From Desulfovibrio sp. (GTDB lineage: Bacteria; Desulfobacterota; Desulfovibrionia; Desulfovibrionales; Desulfovibrionaceae): 64,000 nucleotides of DNA. Under the pieces are notes generated by a model, which worked only from the letters and a program-made list of their open reading frames with translations, did no database searches and was not told the origin of the DNA. Made by a program: the position numbers and the translations under genes. The stretch is from positions 1-64,000 of the forward strand of contig JAITSV010000058.1 in assembly GCA_031287575.1 (NCBI GenBank), in the 5' to 3' direction. Positions 1 through 6,950 of this stretch are shown here, piece by piece; positions within the stretch are counted from its first letter, which is position 1, and every line of letters starts with the position of its first letter.

Positions 1-26
1 CGCCCGCGTTCGTCATGAAGCTGTAG
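1..26 (+). CDS. C-terminal end of an upstream gene, perhaps nuoH (partial)
   Basis: Only the last seven codons and a TAG stop are inside the window, reading Pro-Ala-Phe-Val-Met-Lys-Leu. The position directly before nuoI is normally taken by nuoH in complex I operons, so this is probably the NuoH C-terminus. Seven residues cannot prove it. It is followed by about 200 bases of repeat DNA before nuoI. Confidence 0.35.
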
Positions 27-57
27 AGGGGGAACGGATTGCCGGAAAGGAAGAGTT

Positions 58-195
58 TCCGGGGTGGGGACCTTTTTAAAATGGTCTCCCTCCCCGGACC
101 CCTCCCCCCAAAACTTTCATCATGGACGAATAGTCCACAATGAAGGGGGGTGCAGGGGGCGCAAGCCCCCTGCCCGCCGGAGGCGTACAAAAACG
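58..195 (-). repeat. Composite GC-rich intergenic repeat, copy 1
   Basis: On the minus strand this stretch reads GCCTCCGGCGG (184 to 174), then a perfect hairpin (GCAGGGGGC, loop GCAA, GCCCCCTGC at 152-173), then a TTTTGGGGGGAGGGG tract and an imperfect palindrome centred on an AT core (about 64-90). The same order of blocks occurs in copy 2 at 38341-38544. It fills the space between the upstream gene and nuoI. No coding potential is convincing here. Confidence 0.65.
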
Positions 196-232
196 GTACG
201 CTCCACACCCGCCTCCAAGGAGGAAGAACAGA

Positions 233-865
233 ATGGCATCGATCTTCCGCACCATCGCCGACCTGTGGAGCCTTGTGGTGGGCCTTGGCATCACCGGCAG
301 GGAATTCTGCAAGCCCGGCGTCACCGTGCACTATCCCCGGGCAGAGGTAACGCCGGAAGCGGCCGCCTCGTTCCGGGGGCCCATAGAACTCATCGGGCTG
401 GACAGGGAACCGTCAAAGCCCAAGTGCATCGCCTGCATGCTGTGCGTGTCGGCCTGCCCCAGCAACTGCATATCCGTCACCCGCGCTCCCACCCCAAAGC
501 CCACGCCCGAGGAACTGAAGGCCATGGCAGAGGCGGAAGCGCGCGGCGAAAAGCCCAAGAAGCCCGCGCCGCCCAAGGCGCCCGGCACCTGGATTTACGA
601 CTTCTCGCTGTGCAGCCTGTGCGGCAGCTGCGTGGAGGCGTGCCCGGTGGATTCCATCGGCTTCTCCCACGACATCTACATGGTGGGGACCAAACGCGAG
701 GACTTCGTGTTCGACCAGTTGGCGCGCCTTGCCCGCAAGGCGGCGGCCCGCAAGCCGGAACCGAAGCCCGCCGCGAAGGCCGCGCCCGAGGCGGCCACGG
801 CACCGGCCGCGCCCGTCGCCGCGCCCTCCGAACCCGGCACCGCAACCCCCGCAAGCGAGGCGTGA
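233..865 (+). CDS. nuoI: NADH-quinone oxidoreductase subunit I (two 4Fe-4S clusters)
   Basis: This 210-residue protein is the ferredoxin-like peripheral subunit of complex I that passes electrons through two 4Fe-4S clusters towards the quinone site. Cluster ligands are visible as Cys65, 68, 71, 75 and Cys127, 130, 133, 137. The ATG at 233 is preceded by AAGGAGG (217-223), which decides the start over longer in-frame extensions. Two features are odd. A Lys/Pro-rich insertion of about 35 residues separates the two cluster motifs, and the last 45 residues are a low-complexity Ala/Pro/Lys tail. E. coli NuoI is about 180 residues. It heads the visible part of the operon, and nuoJ follows after one base. 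Confidence 0.93.
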   Translation: MASIFRTIADLWSLVVGLGITGREFCKPGVTVHYPRAEVTPEAAASFRGPIELIGLDREPSKPKCIACMLCVSACPSNCISVTRAPTPKPTPEELKAMAEAEARGEKPKKPAPPKAPGTWIYDFSLCSLCGSCVEACPVDSIGFSHDIYMVGTKREDFVFDQLARLARKAAARKPEPKPAAKAAPEAATAPAAPVAAPSEPGTATPASEA

Positions 866-866
866 C

Positions 867-1373
867 ATGGAAACATTGGCAATCCTCGCCTTCGGTTTCT
901 ACTTCCTGGTCATCGTGGTCGGCTGTTTCATGGCCGTGGGCTGCGCCAGCCTGGTGCGGGCCCTGGTGGGCCTTGTGGCCACGCTGCTGGGCGTGGCGGG
1001 CATGTACCTGCTGCTCAACGCGCCGTTCATGGCCTTCATGCAGATCCTCATCTACGTGGGCGCCATCTGCGTGCTGATCTTCTTCGCGCTGATGCTGGCC
1101 CGGGCCGACGCGGACGGCGACGAGGCGGACCCCGCCCCTGCCGCGCGCACCTTCAAGGGCGTGCTGGCGGCCATGCTGCCCGGCGCGCTGCTGGCCCCCA
1201 TCCTGATGCTGCACCCCACGGCATCAAGGCTGGTTCCGGCAGAGGTTCCGTTGGCCGAGCTTGGCCGCAGGCTGATGGAGGACTACGTGCTGCCCTTCGA
1301 ACTGATCTCGGTGGTCCTGCTCATCTCCATGGCCGGGGCCGTGCTGCTCGTCTGGGAAAGGAGGGACAAGTGA
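867..1373 (+). CDS. nuoJ: NADH-quinone oxidoreductase subunit J
   Basis: This is a 168-residue membrane subunit of complex I with about five hydrophobic segments. It belongs to the part of the membrane arm that links the quinone module to the antiporter-like subunits. The segment reading LLNAPFMAFMQILIYVGAI is the typical NuoJ TM3 region, which contains the pi-bulge in solved structures. The ATG lies one base after the nuoI stop, and the 3' end overlaps nuoK by four bases (GTGA), so translation is probably coupled. Confidence 0.92.
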   Translation: METLAILAFGFYFLVIVVGCFMAVGCASLVRALVGLVATLLGVAGMYLLLNAPFMAFMQILIYVGAICVLIFFALMLARADADGDEADPAPAARTFKGVLAAMLPGALLAPILMLHPTASRLVPAEVPLAELGRRLMEDYVLPFELISVVLLISMAGAVLLVWERRDK

Positions 1374-1684
1374 AACCGCTCGTGCTCTACCAACTGGCCT
1401 CCCTCGTGCTGCTGGGCGCGGGCCTGGCGGGGCTGGTCAAGCGGCGCACCCTGGTGGGCATGCTCATTGCCGTGGAGCTGATGCTCAACGGCGCGGGGCT
1501 GTCCATCGTGGCCGCCACCCAGCTCACCGGGGCCGACGCCACCCTCGGACAACTGGCTACGCTGCTGGTCATGGGCCTTGCCGCCGCTGAAGCCACCGTG
1601 GCCCTGGCCGCCATCGTCGTGGTGTTCCGCCGTTTCGGCACCACCCGCACCGACGCCCTGGCAACCCTGAGGGAGCAGCAGTGA
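1370..1684 (+). CDS. nuoK: NADH-quinone oxidoreductase subunit K
   Basis: This is a 104-residue three-helix membrane subunit (MrpC-like) of complex I. Glu36 and Glu74 sit in helices 2 and 3, matching the two conserved buried acidic residues of the family (Glu36 and Glu72 in E. coli). The start is GTG inside the GTGA overlap with nuoJ, with GGAGGG (1360-1364) a few bases upstream. The stop overlaps the start of the next gene. Length and topology are normal for NuoK. Confidence 0.93.
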   Translation: MKPLVLYQLASLVLLGAGLAGLVKRRTLVGMLIAVELMLNGAGLSIVAATQLTGADATLGQLATLLVMGLAAAEATVALAAIVVVFRRFGTTRTDALATLREQQ

Positions 1685-3183
1685 TGACCGTGCCCAACAC
1701 CATAGAATCCGCAAGCCTGCTCATTCCGCTGCTGATCACCCTGGTCGCGCCCTTCGCCATCATGCTGGCGCGCGGCAACGCCAACCGGCGCGAGGCCGTG
1801 TCGTTCATCGCCGCCGCGCTCACCTTCGTTTCGGTGCTGCAACTGGCGCCGGGGGTGCTTTCCGGGGTCATCTACACCTACACCGTCACCACCATCCTGC
1901 CCGGCGTCAGCCTGACCCTGTGCGCCGACGGCCTGGGCATGATCTTCGCGCTCATCGCCACCTTCCTGTGGGGCTTCGCCACCAGCTACAACATCGGGTA
2001 CATGCGCGGGCTGAACGAACACGCCCAGACGCGCTACTACACCTGTTTCGCGGTGGCCATCTTCGGCGCGGTGGGCGTGGCCTTTTCGGCCACGGTATTC
2101 ACCCTGTACCTGTTCTACGAGGTGATCACCGTCTTCACCTACCCGCTCGTCGCGCACCACCAGGACGCGGAGGGCTTTGCCGGGGCGCGCAAGTACCTCG
2201 TGTACCTCATGGGCACCTCGAAGCTGTTCCTGCTGCCCGCCATGATCCTGACCTACGTGCTTACCGGCACGCTGGACATGCGCCTTGGCGACGTGCTGAA
2301 CGGCATGTTCCCGCCCGACGTCATCGCCGCGCATCCCAACCTGGTGCGGGTGACCTACGTGCTGTACATCGCGGGCCTGGCCAAGGCGGCCCTGGCCCCG
2401 TTCCACAACTGGCTGCCCTCGGCCATGGTGGCCCCCACCCCGGTCTCGGCCCTGCTGCACGCGGTGGCCGTGGTCAAGGCGGGGGTGTTCTCCGTGAGCC
2501 GGATCATCCTTTCCGGCTTCGGGGTGCAGGCCATGGACACGCTGGGCCTTGGCCTGCCCACGGCGTGGCTGGCGGCCTTCACCATCATCGGGGCCTCGCT
2601 CATCGCCCTGACCAAGGACGACATCAAGGCCCGGCTGGCCTATTCCACGGTCAGCCAGCTCTCGTACGTGATCATCGGGGTGGCCCTGCTGACGCCGTCC
2701 GCCGTGCAGGGCGGGCTGATGCACATCCCCCACCACGCCTTCTCCAAGATCACCCTGTTCTTCGGCGCCGGGGCCATCTACGTGGCCACGCACATCAAGA
2801 AGATCAGCCAGATGAACGGCCTTGGCCGCCGCATGCCGTGGACCTTTGGGGCGTTTGCCCTGGCGTCCCTTTCCATGATCGGCATGCCGCCGGTGTGCGG
2901 CTTCGTCTCCAAATGGTACATCGTCAACGGTTCGCTCCAGGCCGGGCAGACCGCCCTGCTGGTGGCCCTCTTGCTGTCCACCCTGCTCAACGCGGGCTAC
3001 TTCGTGCCCATCTTCTACCGGGCGTTCATGCTGCCGCCCGCTCCGGATGCCAACATCGAACAGTACAGCGAAGCCCCCGCAACCATGGTCATACCGCTGT
3101 GCCTGACCGGGGCCATATCGCTGCTGCTGGGCCTGTACCCGCAGGTGTTCCTGAACTTCATCCAGGCGTTCGGCCACTTCTAG
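1684..3183 (+). CDS. MrpD/NuoL-like antiporter subunit (first of four in the operon)
   Basis: This 499-residue protein of the proton-translocating antiporter family (MrpD/NuoL/M/N superfamily) has about 14 helices. Functional residues can be placed: Glu146 in TM5 (FYEVITVF), Lys234 in TM7 (LAKAALAPFHNWLP) and a Lys in TM8 (HAVAVVKAGVF). It lacks the long C-terminal lateral helix of true NuoL. A GTG at 1681 could also start it, but the ATG at 1684 forms the usual TGATG junction with nuoK. It resembles the family annotated as monovalent cation/H+ antiporter subunit D, and probably forms an additional pumping unit of the membrane arm. Whether it moves H+ or Na+ cannot be read from sequence. Confidence 0.88.
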   Translation: MTVPNTIESASLLIPLLITLVAPFAIMLARGNANRREAVSFIAAALTFVSVLQLAPGVLSGVIYTYTVTTILPGVSLTLCADGLGMIFALIATFLWGFATSYNIGYMRGLNEHAQTRYYTCFAVAIFGAVGVAFSATVFTLYLFYEVITVFTYPLVAHHQDAEGFAGARKYLVYLMGTSKLFLLPAMILTYVLTGTLDMRLGDVLNGMFPPDVIAAHPNLVRVTYVLYIAGLAKAALAPFHNWLPSAMVAPTPVSALLHAVAVVKAGVFSVSRIILSGFGVQAMDTLGLGLPTAWLAAFTIIGASLIALTKDDIKARLAYSTVSQLSYVIIGVALLTPSAVQGGLMHIPHHAFSKITLFFGAGAIYVATHIKKISQMNGLGRRMPWTFGAFALASLSMIGMPPVCGFVSKWYIVNGSLQAGQTALLVALLLSTLLNAGYFVPIFYRAFMLPPAPDANIEQYSEAPATMVIPLCLTGAISLLLGLYPQVFLNFIQAFGHF

Positions 3184-3192
3184 GAGCGCACC

Positions 3193-3450
3193 ATGAACGG
3201 ACTCGGAGCATTCCTTGAACGCCAGCGCGAACTGCGCGGCGCATGGCTGAAGGCGCTGTACGGGGTGCTGGCTGTCCTCGTGCTGCTGAACCTGTTCGTC
3301 GGCCCGCACGAACCGCACTTCGGCCTTGATGCCTACCCCGGCTTCTGGGCGCTGTTCGGCCTTGTGGTGGGCGTGCTGATGGTGGTGATCATGAAGCGCG
3401 TGGTGCAGCCCGTCATCGTGCGCAGGGAGGACCACTATGGAGACATCTAG
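3193..3450 (+). CDS. Small two-helix membrane protein inside the complex I operon
   Basis: This 85-residue protein has two hydrophobic segments (about residues 17-36 and 49-68), a polar loop between them and a basic, cytoplasm-like C-terminus. I do not recognise the family. It begins nine bases after the MrpD-like stop and overlaps the next antiporter gene by 14 bases, so it is made from the same message. Its place between two antiporter-like subunits suggests a supernumerary subunit or an assembly factor that fits between them. That is inference from position only. Confidence 0.75.
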   Translation: MNGLGAFLERQRELRGAWLKALYGVLAVLVLLNLFVGPHEPHFGLDAYPGFWALFGLVVGVLMVVIMKRVVQPVIVRREDHYGDI

Positions 3451-5218
3451 CTTCATCCACCCCGCCATAGGGTTCCTGGCCCTGGCGGCGGTGCTGCCCT
3501 TCCTGCGGGGCAAATGGTGGAACTGGCTGCTGCCCGCGCCTGCGGTGCTGGCCGTGTTTGCCGTGTTCACCATGACGCCGGGCGACCACCTGACCCTGAA
3601 CTGGCTGGGGCAAACCCTGCTGCTGGGCCGCGTGGACAAGCTGTCGCTGGTCTTCGCCCAGGTATTCGCCGTCATGTCGGTGGCGGGCATGCTGTACGCC
3701 ATGCACGTCAAGGACCGGGGGCAGCACATTGCCGCCGCCCTGTACGTGTCGGGCGGCTTCGGCTGCGTGTTCGCGGGCGACTACCTGACCCTGTTCGTAT
3801 TCTGGGAACTGATGTCCATCGGCTCCACCTTCCTCGTGCTGCTGAACCGCACGCGCGAGTCGGTGCTGGCGGGCTTTCGCTACTTTCTCTACCACACCGC
3901 CGGGGGCCTGCTGCTGCTGGCGGGGCTGCTGATCCGCTACAAGGCCCTGGGCACGTGGGAATTCACGCCCATGGCACCCGGCAGCGCCCACCTGTACGAA
4001 TGGCTGATCCTGGCCGGGTTCTGCGTCAACGCCGCCGTGGTGCCGCTGCACGCATGGCTGCCCGACGCCTACCCGCGCGGGACGGTGACCGGCTCCGTAT
4101 TCATGTGCGCCTACACCACCAAGACGGCGGTGTACGTGCTGGCGCGCGGCTTTGCCGGGTGGGAGATCCTGGCGGCCGCGGGCACGGTGATGGCGGTGTA
4201 CGGCGTGCTGTACGCGTGCATAGAGAACAATGCCCGGCGCATCCTGTCGTACCACATCGTTTCGCAGGTGGGGTACATGGTGGCGGGCATCGGCGTGGGC
4301 ACGGCCATGACGCTGAACGGCGCGGTGGCCCATGCCTACGCGCACATCCTGTACAAGGGCCTCCTGTTCATGGGCACCGGCTGCCTGCTGTACGCGGCGG
4401 GCACGGCCAAGCTGGACAAGCTGGGCGGCCTGGCCGCGCGGCTGCCGTGGGTCATGGTGCTGTACATGGTGGCGGCCCTGTCCATCTCGGGCATGCCGGT
4501 GTTCAACGGGTTCATCTCCAAGACCATGACCATCACCGGCGCGGCGGAAGCACACCAGACGCTGGTGGCCCTGGGCCTTGAAATCGCGGCCGTGGGCACG
4601 TTCATCTCGGTGGGCATCAAGCTGCCCTACTTCGCCTTCTGGGGCGGCAAGCCCACGGACAACGACCGTGTGCTGGCCCCCATCCCGTGGAACATGTACG
4701 CGGGCATGTCCGTGCTGGCCGTGCTGTGCATCCTGCAGGGCGTGGCCCCGTCCATCCTGTACGCCTACCTGCCCTTCGAGGTGGAACACCCCTACGTGCC
4801 GTGGTCCGTGTGGCACGTGTTGCAGTCCTTGCTGCTGCTGGGCTTCTCGGGCCTGGCCTTCTACCTGCTGCGCAAGGTGATCACCCCGCACGAGGGGCTG
4901 AACCTGGACGTGGACATTGCCTACCGCGCGGTGGGTACCGGGGCGCTGCGCTTCGTGTGCCGCCCGCTGGCCTTCCTGGACGACCGCTGGACCGAGGCCT
5001 ACCGCACGGGCGGCCTGCGCGGGCTGATGGGCATTGCCCTCGGCTCCGTGTGGTTCGACCGGCGGGCCATCGACGGCGTGGTGGACGGCAGCGCACGCAC
5101 GGTGCGGGGCATCGGCGGGCTGGGCGCGCGCACGCAGAACGGCAGTCTCCAGGATTATCTGGGACTGGCCGCCTTCTTCGCGCTGTGCGTGTTCGGCCTT
5201 GTCTGGTACCTGGGCTAG
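3437..5218 (+). CDS. NuoL-like antiporter subunit with C-terminal lateral-helix region
   Basis: This 593-residue protein has an antiporter core plus a C-terminal extension typical of NuoL, ending in a region with DGVVDGSARTVRGIGGLG before a last transmembrane helix. In NuoL that extension carries the lateral helix that braces the membrane arm. Glu124 (TM5) and Lys229 (TM8) are present. The TM7 position that is Lys in most family members is Asn198 (CVNAAVVPLHAWLPDAYP). The type resembles proteins annotated as Na+/H+ antiporter subunit D. GGAGG at 3426-3430 precedes the ATG. It probably serves as the distal NuoL equivalent. The stop codon touches the inverted repeat of an inserted element. Confidence 0.88.
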   Translation: METSSFIHPAIGFLALAAVLPFLRGKWWNWLLPAPAVLAVFAVFTMTPGDHLTLNWLGQTLLLGRVDKLSLVFAQVFAVMSVAGMLYAMHVKDRGQHIAAALYVSGGFGCVFAGDYLTLFVFWELMSIGSTFLVLLNRTRESVLAGFRYFLYHTAGGLLLLAGLLIRYKALGTWEFTPMAPGSAHLYEWLILAGFCVNAAVVPLHAWLPDAYPRGTVTGSVFMCAYTTKTAVYVLARGFAGWEILAAAGTVMAVYGVLYACIENNARRILSYHIVSQVGYMVAGIGVGTAMTLNGAVAHAYAHILYKGLLFMGTGCLLYAAGTAKLDKLGGLAARLPWVMVLYMVAALSISGMPVFNGFISKTMTITGAAEAHQTLVALGLEIAAVGTFISVGIKLPYFAFWGGKPTDNDRVLAPIPWNMYAGMSVLAVLCILQGVAPSILYAYLPFEVEHPYVPWSVWHVLQSLLLLGFSGLAFYLLRKVITPHEGLNLDVDIAYRAVGTGALRFVCRPLAFLDDRWTEAYRTGGLRGLMGIALGSVWFDRRAIDGVVDGSARTVRGIGGLGARTQNGSLQDYLGLAAFFALCVFGLVWYLG

Positions 5219-5364
5219 GGGGCTGTCCCCAAATTGTCCTTTTGCCCGTTGGCTGCGTCAAACTTCACCTGCCATGTCGGTCGAATACAACAAGAGTATA
5301 CTCCCTCATGCCAGGCTCGTTTTCCTTGCCAACGAACAAAAAACCTAATTTGGAAACAGCCCCC
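5218..5364. mobile_element. MITE-like element between NuoL-like gene and nuoM
   Basis: About 147 bases are bounded by imperfect terminal inverted repeats, GGGGGCTGTCCCCAAATT (5218-5235) and, on the other strand, GGGGGCTGTTTCCAAATTAG (5364-5345). Inside are a second inverted pair (GTTGGC at 5249-5254 and GCCAAC near 5331-5336) and a central perfect palindrome GAGTATACTC (5294-5303). Its base composition is lower in GC than the flanking genes, and it encodes nothing. It interrupts an otherwise tightly packed operon. It looks like a non-autonomous miniature element or a folded RNA spacer. No clear target duplication is visible. Confidence 0.7.
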
Positions 5365-5384
5365 AGGACCCACAAAAAACGGAG

Positions 5385-6950
5385 ATGCCTGTGTATCCTG
5401 ACATACCGGTCCTCAGCATCCTGATCTTCCTGCCGCTGGTGGCGGCGGCGCTGCTGCTGCCCCTGCGCGACGACGAGACCGTGCGCCGCGTGTCGCTGGC
5501 GGCGTCGCTCATCGGCCTTGCGGCGGGGTGGCCGCTCATCGCCTTCAACCCCGACGCCGGCTTCCAGTTCGTCGAACGCATGACCTGGGTGGCCCGCTGG
5601 GGCCTTGAATACCACCTGGCCGTGGACGGCATCAGCATCCTGATGGTGTGGCTGACCCTGTTCACCCTGCCGCTGTGCGTGCTGTGCTCGTGGACGTACA
5701 TCGGCAAGCGGGTGAAGGAATTCCACGTCTGCCTGCTGCTGATGACCTCCGCCTGCATCGGCGTGTTCACCTCCATGGACCTCGTGCTGTTCTACGTGTT
5801 CTGGGAAGCCATGCTCATCCCCATGTACCTGCTCATCGCGGTATGGGGCGGGGCAGAGCGGCGCTACGCGTCCATCAAGTTCTTCCTGTACACCCTTGCC
5901 GGGTCCACCCTGCTGCTGGTGGCCATCGTGGCCTTCCGCATCGCCGGGGGCACCTTCTCCATCCCGGACCTGATGCAGCAGACCTTCGGGTTCCGCTTCC
6001 AGTACTGGGCCTTTCTGGCCATGGCCCTGGCCTTCGCCATCAAGGTGCCCATGTTCCCGTTCCACACCTGGCTGCCCGCCGCCCACGTGCAGGCACCCTC
6101 CGCAGGCAGCGTGATCCTGGCTGCCGTGCTGCTGAAGATGGGCACCTACGGGTTCCTGCGCTTCTGCCTGCCGCTGACGCCCGAGGCCAGCGTGCACTTC
6201 GCCCCGCTGATGATCGGCGTCTCGGTGGTGTCCATCCTGTACGGGGGCGCGGTGGCGTTGGGGCAGACCGACATCAAGAAGCTGGTCGCCTATTCGTCGG
6301 TGGCCCACATGGGCTTCGTGACGCTGGGCATCTTCCTGTTCCAGAAAAGCGGCGTGCAGGGCGCGCTGCTGCAGATGCTGAACCACGGCATCGTCACCGG
6401 CGCCATGTTCATGATGATCGGCGCACTGTACGAACGCAGCCACAGCCGCGAGGTGGCGGACAACATGGGCCTTGGCAAGTACCTGCCCGCGTTCATGTTC
6501 TTCTGGGGGCTGTATGCCCTGGCCTCGTTCGGCTTTCCCGGCACCAACGGCTTTGTGGGCGAAGTGCTGGTGTTCGTGGCCGCCTTCCAGCAAAGCCTGA
6601 CCGTGGGCGCGCTGATCGTGCCCGGCGCCCTGCTGGCGGCGGCGTACATGTTCCGGGTCAGCCTGCGCATGGCCTGGGGCAGCCCGTCCACGGCCAAGAC
6701 CTGGAACGACCTGAACTGCCGCGAATGGACCTACCTGCTGCTGCCCGCCGTGCTGGTGCTGTGGATAGGCCTTGCCCCCGCGCCCTTCCTGCGGCTGATC
6801 GACCCTTCCGTCGACAGGCTGCTGGCCGACCTGCGCGGGCGCGCCCCGGTGAAGGAAGCGCCGCTGGCCCTCAATCATGCGGACGCGGTGCGGCATGAAC
6901 CGCCCGCCATCCTCGCATCCGCCGCCATCGCCAAGGAGGTGCGCCAGTGA
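5385..6950 (+). CDS. nuoM: NADH-quinone oxidoreductase subunit M
   Basis: This 521-residue antiporter-like membrane subunit of complex I carries the expected Glu141 in TM5 (VFWEAMLIP), Lys220 in TM7 (FAIKVPMFPFHTWLP) and a Lys in TM8 (AVLLKMGTYGFLR). Length and motifs are normal for NuoM. The ATG at 5385 directly abuts GGAG (5381-5384). The in-frame GTG at 5391 has better spacing, so the protein may start two codons later. It follows the MITE-like element and overlaps nuoN by four bases. Confidence 0.94.
   Translation: MPVYPDIPVLSILIFLPLVAAALLLPLRDDETVRRVSLAASLIGLAAGWPLIAFNPDAGFQFVERMTWVARWGLEYHLAVDGISILMVWLTLFTLPLCVLCSWTYIGKRVKEFHVCLLLMTSACIGVFTSMDLVLFYVFWEAMLIPMYLLIAVWGGAERRYASIKFFLYTLAGSTLLLVAIVAFRIAGGTFSIPDLMQQTFGFRFQYWAFLAMALAFAIKVPMFPFHTWLPAAHVQAPSAGSVILAAVLLKMGTYGFLRFCLPLTPEASVHFAPLMIGVSVVSILYGGAVALGQTDIKKLVAYSSVAHMGFVTLGIFLFQKSGVQGALLQMLNHGIVTGAMFMMIGALYERSHSREVADNMGLGKYLPAFMFFWGLYALASFGFPGTNGFVGEVLVFVAAFQQSLTVGALIVPGALLAAAYMFRVSLRMAWGSPSTAKTWNDLNCREWTYLLLPAVLVLWIGLAPAPFLRLIDPSVDRLLADLRGRAPVKEAPLALNHADAVRHEPPAILASAAIAKEVRQ

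Noticed and set aside
64..324. Short frames over the repeat before nuoI
   Set aside because: They arise from the GC-rich repeat and lack ribosome sites and recognisable sequence.
1387..3729. Open frame of about 780 codons on the minus strand opposite nuoK and the MrpD-like gene
   Set aside because: It is a shadow of GC-rich coding sequence: His/Gln/Arg/Gly-rich, without domains, directly opposite well-conserved genes.
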